Below are positions 16,911 through 25,960 of a stretch of 49,919 nucleotides of DNA, in pieces. A program made the translations under genes and the position numbers. Position 1 is the stretch's first letter. The number at the start of each line of letters is the position of its first letter. Source of the DNA: Gammaproteobacteria bacterium (lineage in GTDB: Bacteria > Pseudomonadota > Gammaproteobacteria > Natronospirales > REEB76); NCBI GenBank assembly GCA_028870845.1, contig JAGWOR010000017.1, positions 1 to 49,919 on the forward strand. The letters run 5' to 3'. Below the pieces are notes generated by a model. That model had not been told where the DNA came from, did no database searches, and saw only the letters and a program-made list of their open reading frames with translations.

Positions 16911-17584
16911 TGATCTTGCTCCTGCGCCGGCAGCATCACCGGCGACTGCAGGCGCTTGCCGTCCAGTACCACATGACTGTCATCCAGCCGCAAGCGTCCG
17001 CGCGCGAACCAGCCGATGACCTCCGGGTACAGCCGGTGTTCCTGCCGCAGCACGCGTGCGCGCAGCGTGTCTTCGCTATCGCCCGGCATTACTTTCACTT
17101 TGATCTGGGCGATGACCGGACCGCTGTCCAGTGTGCGGGTGACGAAATGCACGCTACAACCATGTTCCCGGTCGCCGGCTGCCAGCACCCGGCGGTGGGT
17201 GTGCAGGCCACGGTACTTTGGCAGCAGCGAAGGGTGAATGTTCAGCAATCTGCCCCGGTAGTGGTCAACGAAGTGCCCGCCCAGGATGCGCATGAAACCC
17301 GCAAGCACCACCAGCCCGGGTTTGTATTGATCGATATGCCGGCTGAGCGCCGCATCGTAGTGTTCACGCTCCGGGTAGTCCGCCGCCGCACAGATTTGCG
17401 CCGCTGCATCGGCGCGGCGCGCACACTGCAGCGCAGGCGTACCGGAGCGGTCGCTGATGACCGCGTGCACCTTCACGGGCAATTCTCCGGTTGCAGCGCA
17501 ATCCAGGATGGCCTGCAGGTTGGTGCCTTCTCCGGAAGCCAGCACCACCACGGCCAGTTTGTCCTGCGGGTTGGGCACCGGCAT
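16907..17584 (-). CDS. purN: Phosphoribosylglycinamide formyltransferase (GART 1)
   Basis: A 225-residue enzyme transferring the formyl group from 10-formyl-THF to GAR in purine synthesis. The N-terminal phosphate-binding GEGTNLQAILD, the catalytic Asn and His in LLNIHPSLLPKYRGLHTH, and the catalytic Asp in RTLDSGPVIAQ are all present. The start shares one base with the purM stop (TGATG) and the stop overlaps the DUF3108 start. The C-terminal tail after GWFARGRLRL is normal for the family. Confidence 0.97.
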   Translation of the reverse strand: MPVPNPQDKLAVVVLASGEGTNLQAILDCAATGELPVKVHAVISDRSGTPALQCARRADAAAQICAAADYPEREHYDAALSRHIDQYKPGLVVLAGFMRILGGHFVDHYRGRLLNIHPSLLPKYRGLHTHRRVLAAGDREHGCSVHFVTRTLDSGPVIAQIKVKVMPGDSEDTLRARVLRQEHRLYPEVIGWFARGRLRLDDSHVVLDGKRLQSPVMLPAQEQDQ

Positions 17585-18612
17585 CAGCGGAGGTTGACGC
17601 CTTCATGGCCGCTTTCCACCCGGCCGATGCGCCAGGCGCGCTCGCCGGATTCGCCCAGATGGTTGAGCGTGCGCTGGGCATCCGCGGGGCTCACGCATAC
17701 CACCATACCGATGCCCATGTTGAAGGTGCGGTACATTTCCCGGGCGGCGATGTCGCCGTGCTGCTGCAGCCACTCGAATATTTCCGGATGCTGCCAGGAA
17801 CCCGTATCCAGGCCGGCGCCAAGGCCCGACGGCAACACCCGCGGGATATTTTCCAGCAGCCCGCCGCCGGTGATATGCGCCAGCGCGTGTACCGGAACCT
17901 TTTGCATGAGCTTGAGCAGGGAGCGCACGTAGATGCGGGTCGGTTCCAGCAGATGGTCGATGAGCGCGCGCTCGCCGATCCGCTGTTTGATGGGGGCCGC
18001 GCTCACCGACAGCAGCTTGCGGATCAGCGAGTAGCCGTTGGAATGCGGACCGGAAGAGGCCAGGCCGATGAGCACGTCGCCCTCGGCGACCAGGCTGCCG
18101 TCGATGATGCGGCTTTTTTCCACCACGCCCACGGCGAATCCCGCCAGGTCGTAGTCCTTGCCGCTGTACATGCCGGGGAGCTCGGCGGTTTCACCGCCCA
18201 CCAGCGCGCAGCCCGCCAGCTCGCAGCCCCGGGCGATGCCTCCAACGACCACCGCGGCGGTTTCCACATCCAGCTTGCCGGTGCCGTAATAGTCGAGGAA
18301 AAACAGCGGTTCGGCGCCGGACACCACGATGTCGTTCACGCACATGGCCACCAGGTCGATGCCGATGGTCTCGTGGCGGCCGCTGTCGATGGCAAGACGC
18401 AGCTTGGTGCCCACGCCGTCGGTTCCGGACACCAGCACCGGCTGCCGGTAGCCGGCCGGGATTTCCACCAGCGCGCCAAAGCCGCCGATGCCGCCAAGCA
18501 CTTCGGCGCGCCGGGTGCGTCCGGCCGCGGGCGTGATTCTTTCCACCAGGGCGTCGCCGGCGTCAATATCGACGCCGGCATCACGGTAGGTAAGAGGTTT
18601 TTTCTCGGTCAT
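17584..18612 (-). CDS. purM: Phosphoribosylformylglycinamidine cyclo-ligase (AIR synthetase)
   Basis: A 342-residue enzyme converting FGAM to AIR with ATP. Diagnostic are the N-terminal [29 protein letters not shown], the metal/nucleotide segment [20 protein letters not shown], and [14 protein letters not shown]. The ATG at 18612 ([14 protein letters not shown]) is the family start; the longer frame to 18657 is noncoding. It is the first gene of purM-purN-DUF3108 and is divergent from DUF2066, with 131 bp between the starts. Confidence 0.98.
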   Translation of the reverse strand: MTEKKPLTYRDAGVDIDAGDALVERITPAAGRTRRAEVLGGIGGFGALVEIPAGYRQPVLVSGTDGVGTKLRLAIDSGRHETIGIDLVAMCVNDIVVSGAEPLFFLDYYGTGKLDVETAAVVVGGIARGCELAGCALVGGETAELPGMYSGKDYDLAGFAVGVVEKSRIIDGSLVAEGDVLIGLASSGPHSNGYSLIRKLLSVSAAPIKQRIGERALIDHLLEPTRIYVRSLLKLMQKVPVHALAHITGGGLLENIPRVLPSGLGAGLDTGSWQHPEIFEWLQQHGDIAAREMYRTFNMGIGMVVCVSPADAQRTLNHLGESGERAWRIGRVESGHEGVNLR

Positions 18613-18672
18613 AGGTGTGGCTGAAGGGCGTATCCTGCAATTGCCCTGTGGTGTCACTCGCCGGACGGTGCC

Positions 18673-18718
18673 TAGAGAATGTATATTCTACACGCAGGAA
18701 ATGTGCGACACCGGTGTC
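18673..18718. promoter_or_regulatory. Two palindromes in the purM/DUF2066 divergent intergenic region
   Basis: AGAAT-GTAT-ATTCT (18676-18689) is an inverted repeat that also contains -10-like hexamers on both strands (TATATT plus, TAGAAT minus). GACACCGGTGTC (18707-18718) is a perfect 12-nt palindrome, and the half sequence GGTGTCAC occurs again near 18650. These could be operator and overlapping promoter elements for the divergent genes. Neither resembles the E. coli PurR box. Confidence 0.4.
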
Positions 18719-18743
18719 ACCGGTTAAATCTGTCGGAGGTTAG

Positions 18744-19889
18744 GTGAATAAAGCACGCATGCGGTTCTATGCGGGACTGGCCGCCTGCCTGTTGTGTGCG
18801 GCGGTTACCGCCAACGCCGCGCTCATGTCCGGATTGTACGATGCCAGCGTGCCGGTTCCCGATCAGACCGCAGCCGCGCGCAAGCTGGCGCTGCAACAGG
18901 CCTTGGCCGCGGTGCTGGTGAAAATCACCGGCGACCGCAATGCACCCAGTCTGCCGAATTTCGCCGCGGCCCTGAAGGATCCCAGCCAGTTCCTGCAGCA
19001 GTACAGCTATCAGCAGGATGCAACCGCTGAGAACGGCACGGCGCCGCCGGCCGTCATGTACGACCTGACGCGCACCGGAACACCCGCCATCCCGCTCACC
19101 GGTTTGTCGCTGTGGGCCAAGTTCGATCCGGACGTGCTCAACCATGCGGTGCGCAGCGCCGGCGAACCGCTGTGGGGGCAGGAACGGCCGGTAACCCTGG
19201 TGTGGCTGGCCATCGACGATGGCGGCAACAAAACCATCCTGTCCGCCAGCAATAATCCGGCAGTCATGAAAGCCATGACTGATGCAGCCGGCGAGCGCGG
19301 CATCGCACTGCTGTTTCCGCGCATGGATGCCCAGGACCAGCAGGACATAGGATATGCGGATATCACCGGCGATGCCGCAGTCCGCATCCAGCAGGCCTCG
19401 CAGGTTTACAAGGCGGATGCCACGCTGGTGGGTACCATATATATGACCACGCCCGGGCAATACGCCGCCCGCTGGCAGCTGACCAGCAGCGCGGGATCGC
19501 AGTCCTGGACCGCCACGCCCGATACCCTGGCGAATGTGGCGGCGGGCGGTGTGCAGGCCGCGGCGGATGATCTGGCCCAGTGGCTCGCGGTGGCCGCCGG
19601 TGCCACCGGCATCAACGGCGTTGTGGTGAGCGTGTCCGGGATCACTGATCTGGACGCATACGCCAAGGTCATGGCATTTTTCAGCAGCTTGACCACGGTA
19701 AAGGGCGTGCAGGTGACCCGGGTGGCGGGCAACACGGTGTATTACAGCCTGGATACACGCGGCTCGGTGGAAAATCTTAGCCAGGCGGCGTTGCTGGGCG
19801 GTATTCTCAAACTCGCGACGCCGGCTCCGCCTGCCGGCACGCAGGTGCCGTCGCCTTCAGCCGCCTTGCATTTCCAATATGCGCCGTGA
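18744..19889 (+). CDS. DUF2066 exported protein
   Basis: Protein of 381 residues with a signal peptide (FYAGLAACLLCAAVTANA) and a DUF2066 domain, seen as GLYDASVPVPDQTAAARKLA followed by a region ending VLVKITGDRN, then VTLVWLAIDD around residue 150. DUF2066 proteins sit between purM and hda in many gammaproteobacteria and are of unknown function; the mature protein should be periplasmic. The start is GTG at 18744, supported by GGAGGT just upstream. The stop overlaps the next start (GTGA), beginning a four-gene coupled operon ending with hda. Confidence 0.9.
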   Translation: MNKARMRFYAGLAACLLCAAVTANAALMSGLYDASVPVPDQTAAARKLALQQALAAVLVKITGDRNAPSLPNFAAALKDPSQFLQQYSYQQDATAENGTAPPAVMYDLTRTGTPAIPLTGLSLWAKFDPDVLNHAVRSAGEPLWGQERPVTLVWLAIDDGGNKTILSASNNPAVMKAMTDAAGERGIALLFPRMDAQDQQDIGYADITGDAAVRIQQASQVYKADATLVGTIYMTTPGQYAARWQLTSSAGSQSWTATPDTLANVAAGGVQAAADDLAQWLAVAAGATGINGVVVSVSGITDLDAYAKVMAFFSSLTTVKGVQVTRVAGNTVYYSLDTRGSVENLSQAALLGGILKLATPAPPAGTQVPSPSAALHFQYAP

Positions 19890-20443
19890 GCGGGCGCTGG
19901 CTGCCGAATGCCATCAGCATCGCGCGCATCGCGATGGTGGCGCCGGTGGTGTGGAGCATCCTGGCAGGCGAGCATGAAACCGCGTTCATCCTCATCTTTG
20001 TTGCCGCTGTCAGTGATGCGCTTGACGGCTACCTGGCAAAGAAATTCGGCTGGAGCACCCGCGCGGGTGCGCTGCTCGACCCGCTTGCGGACAAGGTGTT
20101 CATGGCAGGAAGCTTTGTTGCCGCCGTGTGGGTGGGATTGATACCGCTATGGGTCACGGTGGTCGTAATCTCACGCGATGTCATCATCGTAGCCGGTGCG
20201 CTCGTGTACCATTGGCGAGTGGGTGAATTCAGGCCGCAGCCGAGCGTGCTCAGCAAGGTAAACACCTTTATGCAAATGCTGCTGGTGCTTGCGGTGGTGG
20301 CGCAACACTATCTGAAACTGCCCAGGGGCTGGTTGCCGGCGCTGGTGGCCGCCGTGACGATTACCACGCTTACCAGCGGCGCTGATTATTTTATTCGCTG
20401 GGGACGGCGCATGGCGCAAGCAACCAGGAGGAACACGGCATGA
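19886..20443 (+). CDS. CDP-alcohol phosphatidyltransferase (PgsA-like)
   Basis: A 185-residue membrane enzyme with the CDP-alcohol phosphotransferase signature DALDGYLAKKFGWSTRAGALLDPLADK, quoted here only by its parts: DALDG at about residues 44-48, then ALLDPLADK. All metal-binding Asp positions and the Gly are kept; the usual Arg after DGxxA is Lys. Four or five transmembrane helices follow. It may be phosphatidylglycerophosphate synthase or a second phosphatidyltransferase; the size and location beside perM/hda fit the short family next to DUF2066. The GTG start overlaps the DUF2066 stop and its own stop overlaps perM by ATGA. Confidence 0.88.
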   Translation: MSGRWLPNAISIARIAMVAPVVWSILAGEHETAFILIFVAAVSDALDGYLAKKFGWSTRAGALLDPLADKVFMAGSFVAAVWVGLIPLWVTVVVISRDVIIVAGALVYHWRVGEFRPQPSVLSKVNTFMQMLLVLAVVAQHYLKLPRGWLPALVAAVTITTLTSGADYFIRWGRRMAQATRRNTA

Positions 20444-21507
20444 GCATGGCCCAGAAAGGCTGGATCGTCGTATTTTTGGCGGCCGCCGCGCTTTTGATTT
20501 ACTTCCTGCGGCCGGTACTGACGCCATTTCTGGCCAGCTTTATCCTGGCTTATCTTGGCAGCCCGATCGTGGACCGGCTCGAACGCTGGAAGCTGAACCG
20601 CACCCTGGCGGTGGTGCTGGTGTTCGTGCTGACGCTGGTGGTGTTGGGCCTGGTCCTGGTCATGGTGATCCCGATGGTGGTCAGGGAGATTGCCGTATTG
20701 TTCACGCATATACCGCAAGTCATCGCCTGGTTCCAGGCGCACGTTCTTCCCTGGTTGACCGCGCATTTCGGGGTGCAGCCGGAGTCGCTGGCGCCGGCCA
20801 AGCTCATGCAACTGGTGAGTTCCAATTTCGTATCCGCCGGCAAGATTGTCGGCCAGCTGCTGCTCTCGGTTTCCAGTTCCGGCGGTGCGGTATTCGAATT
20901 TTTCATGAATCTGGTTTTGATACCCGTGGTCACCTTCTATTTACTGCGCGATTGGCATCGCATGCTGGATCGTATCGGTGCCCTCATACCCCGAGTCGCC
21001 TCACCCGCGGTGGATCGGCTGGTGCGGGAATGCGACTCGGTGCTGGCGGCTTTTCTGCGCGGCCAGCTGCTGGTCATGATCTGCCTGGCGGCGCTCTACA
21101 GCCTGGTGCTTTCCATCATCGGACTGAACAATCCCGTGGCCATCGGCGTGGTGGCGGGTATGCTGAGCTTCGTGCCTTACCTGGGGGTGATCACCGGCGT
21201 GACGCTGGCCCTGATCACCGCGTTACTGCAAGCTAACGGCTGGATCCTGCCGCTGGAGGTGGTGGCGGTGTTCACGGTCGGGCAGCTGCTTTCGGATTTG
21301 GTGCTCACTCCTCGGCTGGTGGGCGAACGCATCGGCCTGCATCCGGTGCTGGTGATCTTCGCAATCCTGGTGGGCGGCGCGCTGTTCGGGTTTGCCGGCA
21401 TCCTGCTATCGCTGCCGGCCGCCGCCGCCAGTACGGTGCTGGTGCGTTATGCCCGGGAACGCTATGTGGAAAGCCGTTTGTACCGCGAGGGCGGCGAAGC
21501 CCCATGA
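20440..21507 (+). CDS. perM: AI-2E family transporter (PerM-like)
   Basis: A 355-residue integral membrane protein of the AI-2 exporter/PerM superfamily with about eight transmembrane helices, a long extracytoplasmic segment between helices 3 and 4 (about residues 85-145), and the conserved late signature GMLSFVPYLGVITGVTLALI followed by LTPRLVGERIGLHPVLVIFA. Substrates of the PerM branch are poorly defined; some relatives are Na+(Li+)/H+ antiporters. It overlaps both neighbours (ATGA) in the DUF2066-phosphatidyltransferase-perM-hda operon; the perM-hda pairing is widespread in gammaproteobacteria. Confidence 0.92.
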   Translation: MSMAQKGWIVVFLAAAALLIYFLRPVLTPFLASFILAYLGSPIVDRLERWKLNRTLAVVLVFVLTLVVLGLVLVMVIPMVVREIAVLFTHIPQVIAWFQAHVLPWLTAHFGVQPESLAPAKLMQLVSSNFVSAGKIVGQLLLSVSSSGGAVFEFFMNLVLIPVVTFYLLRDWHRMLDRIGALIPRVASPAVDRLVRECDSVLAAFLRGQLLVMICLAALYSLVLSIIGLNNPVAIGVVAGMLSFVPYLGVITGVTLALITALLQANGWILPLEVVAVFTVGQLLSDLVLTPRLVGERIGLHPVLVIFAILVGGALFGFAGILLSLPAAAASTVLVRYARERYVESRLYREGGEAP

Positions 21508-22217
21508 CTTCAGAGGAAAAATTTGGCCAGCTGCCTTTGCCCATCAGCCTGGATGCCGGCGCGACCTTCGAGAATTTCCACGCTGCGCAAAACCAGGCGG
21601 CGGTGGATGCGCTCATGCGCCTGGCACGCGGCGGCGGTGAGCGCGTCATGTTTTTGTGGGGCGCGGATGGCCGCGGCAAGTCGCATCTGCTGCAGGCAGC
21701 CTGCCGGCTGGCCGGGGCGTCCACAAGGCGCGCCATGTATCTGCCCATGACCCAGGGCGTGTTGCTGGATCCACAGGTGGCCGAGAATCTGGACAGCTAT
21801 GCGCTGGTGGCGGTGGATGACATACACCGGGTGGCCGGCATTGAAGCCTGGCAGCGGGCGCTGATTGTACTGTTCGATGCACTGGCGGAAAAAGGCGGCA
21901 GCTTCGTGGCCACGGCGCGCAACGCGCCTAATGCCATCAAGCGGCTGTTGCCGGATCTGGCATCGCGACTTGCGTGGGGACCAGTGTTTCAACTGGAAGC
22001 ACTTTCGGATGACGACAAGATCGCAGCCCTGAAGCAGCGTGCTTTTCGCCGCGGCTTCGAGCTGCCGGATGAGAGCGTGCGTTACCTGCTCAAACGCCAG
22101 CAGCGCGATATGCATTCACTGTGCGTCACACTGGATGCGCTAGACAATGCCTCGCTGGTAGCGCAGCGCAAACTCACTCTGCCGTTCGTGAAATCCCTGC
22201 TGGATAAAAAAACCTGA
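21504..22217 (+). CDS. hda: DnaA regulatory inactivator Hda
   Basis: A 237-residue AAA+ protein that with the beta clamp stimulates hydrolysis of DnaA-ATP (RIDA) after replication initiation. The N-terminal clamp-binding motif QLPLPI lies at residues 8-13. The Walker A is GADGRGKSHLLQA, the Walker B region VAVDDIHRVAG, and the arginine-finger region is around PDLASRLAWGPVFQLEAL. It is the last gene of the coupled operon and converges on DUF2069 with 24 nt between stops. Confidence 0.96.
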   Translation: MTSEEKFGQLPLPISLDAGATFENFHAAQNQAAVDALMRLARGGGERVMFLWGADGRGKSHLLQAACRLAGASTRRAMYLPMTQGVLLDPQVAENLDSYALVAVDDIHRVAGIEAWQRALIVLFDALAEKGGSFVATARNAPNAIKRLLPDLASRLAWGPVFQLEALSDDDKIAALKQRAFRRGFELPDESVRYLLKRQQRDMHSLCVTLDALDNASLVAQRKLTLPFVKSLLDKKT

Positions 22218-22241
22218 AGTCCAGTGGCTGACTAGGGGTTT

Positions 22242-23535
<1,294 letters not shown>

Positions 23536-23664
23536 ACTGAATTCCGTGGCGCTGGTGTAGCATGCTGAACCCACTATAAACCAGCAGCCGGTGCTTGACT
23601 GCAGCAGGGCCCGCAGTAAGCTGGGTCCCCCGACTTATGGAAAGCATGGTAGCCGCCATTTCCC

Positions 23665-23970
23665 GTGCCAAGAAATAGCATAAATTACTCCTGGCTTGCC
23701 GCACTTTGCGTGCTGCTGGCACTGGCAGCGTGTGCAAGCGCGCCGGTGCAGGAAATGAGCAATGCCCGCCAGGCGATCACCGCCGCCCAGCAGGCAGGCG
23801 CACAGAAAGTTGCAGCCAAGCAGATGGCCGAGGCCCAGCGCATGATGGATCGCGCGCAAACCGCACTGGATCGGGGCGATTACGGCAGCGCGCGTCAGGA
23901 TGCGATACTCGCCAGGAGCGCCGCCGAAAAAGCCCTGCGCATTGCCCAGGGAAATCCCTCGCCCCCCTAG
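23665..23970 (+). CDS. DUF4398 small lipoprotein
   Basis: A 101-residue precursor with a lipoprotein signal peptide (LAALCVLLALAACAS, lipobox LAAC) and a helical DUF4398 domain (SNARQAITAAQQAGAQKVAA, then RMMDRAQTALDRGDYGSARQ). Proteins of this family are outer-membrane or periplasmic and often precede OmpA- or LysM-type proteins. Here it is followed 168 bp later by a LysM protein whose N-terminal region has similar Ala/Gln-rich helices. The start at 23665 lacks a strong Shine-Dalgarno; upstream GCCAAGAAATAG-like sequence lies inside the gene, so the start could shift by a few codons. Confidence 0.85.
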   Translation: MPRNSINYSWLAALCVLLALAACASAPVQEMSNARQAITAAQQAGAQKVAAKQMAEAQRMMDRAQTALDRGDYGSARQDAILARSAAEKALRIAQGNPSPP

Positions 23971-24010
23971 ATTTTCCCGTAATTTCCTTATGTTAAGGCT
24001 CATTGTTCGC

Positions 24011-24039
24011 TTGACCCGGAGCTTTGCCGGAGTTATTCT
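24011..24039 (+). promoter_or_regulatory. Sigma-70 promoter of the LysM gene
   Basis: TTGACC (24011-24016), a 17-nt spacer and TATTCT (24034-24039). It predicts a 5' leader of about 90 nt before the ATG at 24138. It is one of the clearest consensus promoters in the window, suggesting strong expression of the LysM protein. Confidence 0.72.
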
Positions 24040-24137
24040 TTTGCGCATTACTTTCAGGCCCACCATCAGGTTCTGCGGTTTCCTGTGAGTCGTTTCCCTT
24101 AACAGTCATCAATATCAACAAGGTTGGAGATGCCTAC

Positions 24138-24935
24138 ATGATCAAGAATTCCATCAGACACTTGGCTATCGTGATGTTGGTCGCCGGCGTCGCCGTCGGT
24201 TGCGCCACGCACAAAGTTCAGCCGGTGGCCGCACCCGCGCCCAAAGGTCCGAATGCGGCAACCACTCAGGCAATTGCAGACGCACAGGCTGTGATCAACG
24301 GAGCGCAGGCGCCGTGCACGGATACTGGCGATGCTTCCACGCTGCTGACCCAGGCGCAGCAGGCTGGCCAGGCCGGTGACAACACCAAGGCCCAGCAGCT
24401 CGCAGCCCAGGCCAAGCAGGACGCGGAAACCGCCATTAATAACTGCTACATGAGCCATGCAAAAGACATACTGGCCCAGGCGCAGGGCTATACCAACCTG
24501 AATTCAGACGAACAGAACAGCCTGAATCAGTGCCAGACGGATATCAACAACAACCAGGGCAAAGCCGCCTATGACACCTGCTCGGCGCTGGTAGCACAGC
24601 TGCAGGCCGCCAAGAGCACCTACACGGTAGTGCACGGCGACAGCCTGTGGCGCATCGCAGGCAAGTCGGAAGTCTATGGCAACTCCCTGGAGTGGCCGCT
24701 GATCTTCAAGAACAATGCCGACTCCATCAAGCATGCGGATTTGATCTATCCGAAACAGGATCTCAACGTGGTGACCAACCCGCTGAAGACCGACGTGGAT
24801 TCCGCCACCTGGTATGCGCAGCATCGCGGCGCGTGGAAGAACCACAAGGCCGACAAGCGCGACCGGGAGTGGCTGAATGGCACGCTCACGCCCCCGGCGG
24901 CGACGACTCCGGCTCCCAGTGCCTCAACCCACTGA
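24138..24935 (+). CDS. LysM-domain envelope lipoprotein
   Basis: A 265-residue precursor. The signal peptide ends in a lipobox (VAGVAVGCATH). Residues about 40-165 are Ala/Gln-rich helices reminiscent of DUF4398 with several Cys (APCTDTGDAS, NNCYMSHAKD, LNQCQTD, YDTCSALVA). The LysM-like C-terminal part (TYTVVHGDSLWRIAGKSEVY, then a segment ending YPKQDLNVV) should bind peptidoglycan; a Pro/Ala-rich tail follows. It likely tethers the outer membrane to the wall or organises the periplasm. The ATG at 24138 was chosen over an in-frame upstream ATG because it begins a proper signal peptide and follows a GGAGA-like site. A strong terminator follows. Confidence 0.85.
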   Translation: MIKNSIRHLAIVMLVAGVAVGCATHKVQPVAAPAPKGPNAATTQAIADAQAVINGAQAPCTDTGDASTLLTQAQQAGQAGDNTKAQQLAAQAKQDAETAINNCYMSHAKDILAQAQGYTNLNSDEQNSLNQCQTDINNNQGKAAYDTCSALVAQLQAAKSTYTVVHGDSLWRIAGKSEVYGNSLEWPLIFKNNADSIKHADLIYPKQDLNVVTNPLKTDVDSATWYAQHRGAWKNHKADKRDREWLNGTLTPPAATTPAPSASTH

Positions 24936-24978
24936 TCCGGTGCATCACCTGTTTTTCGGCTAATGTGTTTGATTCCTT

Positions 24979-25006
24979 AAAGGGCCCTGCGGGGCCCTTT
25001 TCTTTT
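24979..25006 (+). terminator. Intrinsic terminator after the LysM gene
   Basis: A perfect 9-bp stem AAAGGGCCC/GGGCCCTTT (24979-24987 and 24992-25000) with a 4-nt TGCG loop, followed by TCTTTT. It lies 44 nt past the LysM stop. Confidence 0.9.
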
Positions 25007-25022
25007 GCCCTGATGAACGACT

Positions 25023-25295
25023 ATGAACGTCTGTAAACGATGCCTGGTGTCGGGACGTGTGCAGGGGGTTTTTTACCGCGCCAGCACCGCGCGCCGCGCG
25101 TCCGAACTGGGCCTGAACGGATATGCCAGAAACCTGGCGGACGGGCGGGTGGAGGTGCTGGTTTGCGGCAGTGCCGAATCGGTGGCCGAACTGTGTGAAT
25201 GGCTATGGCAAGGTCCGCCGGCGGCAGAGGTGAGTGAGGTGGTGATCTGTGAAATGGAGTGTGCTGAGATTCCGCGTGGATTCAGCACGCGGTGA
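25023..25295 (+). CDS. acyP: Acylphosphatase
   Basis: A 90-residue small enzyme hydrolysing carboxyl-phosphate bonds. The catalytic loop reads SGRVQGVFYRAST with the phosphate-binding Arg (Y-R) and the catalytic Asn lies in LNGYARNLADGRVEVLVCG. The C-terminal portion is slightly longer than the strict minimum but normal. It lies just after the LysM terminator and converges on the transglycosylase gene; a GCGACC/GGTCGC hairpin (25321-25335) sits between them. Confidence 0.95.
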   Translation: MNVCKRCLVSGRVQGVFYRASTARRASELGLNGYARNLADGRVEVLVCGSAESVAELCEWLWQGPPAAEVSEVVICEMECAEIPRGFSTR

Positions 25296-25384
25296 TATCC
25301 GCCTGCGAAAGCCGTTTGATGCGACCTTCGGTCGCAAACTTCACATTGAAGCGGCTGCCCGCCCCCGGATTGTGGCGCTTGTAA

Positions 25385-25960
25385 TCAGTCCCAACGCCAC
25401 TTCCGGCTCAGGGCTTTGAGCACGCTGTCGGAGTAATCGATGCCGACGGTGGCGCCATTGTAGCGCTGCAGGGCTTCGCGGATGTCGCCGTGGGACTTGA
25501 CCAGGTAATACTTGAGGATGGTGCAGCCGAGCCGCAGGTTGGTGGTTTCATGGAACAGATTGCCATGCGCCTGACCGCTCAGCTTCAGCCAGAAAGGCAT
25601 GATCTGCATCAGTCCCTGGGCACCGGCTCGGGAAACCGCAAACCGGTTGAAGTTGCTTTCCACGTTGATGATGGCCAGCACCAGTTCCGGCGATACATCC
25701 GCATGCTTGGCTTCCCGGTGGATCAACTCCAGCAAGTCCAGGCGCTTTTGGGGATCGGGAATGGTGGGCGCCAGGCGGTTCGACATGGTCATGAGCCACA
25801 CCTGCGCCACGTATTTATCCTGGAAGCTGGAATTGTCAGCGGCCGCTTTTCTCACCAGTGAAAGCAATTCGGCACTCGGGGCGATGAATTTCTGGGCGTT
25901 GGCCGTAGCGGAGGCCAGCAATGACGCGAACAGTAACAGTGGTACGGCGATGAGTCGCAT
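25385..25960 (-). CDS. SLT-family lytic murein transglycosylase
   Basis: A 191-residue precursor with a signal peptide (LIAVPLLLFASLLASATANA). The goose-lysozyme-like SLT domain has the catalytic Glu101 in NVESNFNRFAVSRAGAQG, followed by LMQIMPFW and the late RYNGATVGIDYSDSVL. It would cleave glycan strands with formation of 1,6-anhydromuramic ends in the periplasm. The start shares one base with the proS stop (TGATG), so it is co-transcribed with proS, as in many related genomes. Confidence 0.93.
   Translation of the reverse strand: MRLIAVPLLLFASLLASATANAQKFIAPSAELLSLVRKAAADNSSFQDKYVAQVWLMTMSNRLAPTIPDPQKRLDLLELIHREAKHADVSPELVLAIINVESNFNRFAVSRAGAQGLMQIMPFWLKLSGQAHGNLFHETTNLRLGCTILKYYLVKSHGDIREALQRYNGATVGIDYSDSVLKALSRKWRWD

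Noticed and set aside
25321-25335. Hairpin GCGACC/GGTCGC between acyP and the transglycosylase gene as a terminator
   Set aside because: Six-bp stem with no T-run on either strand; too weak to call.
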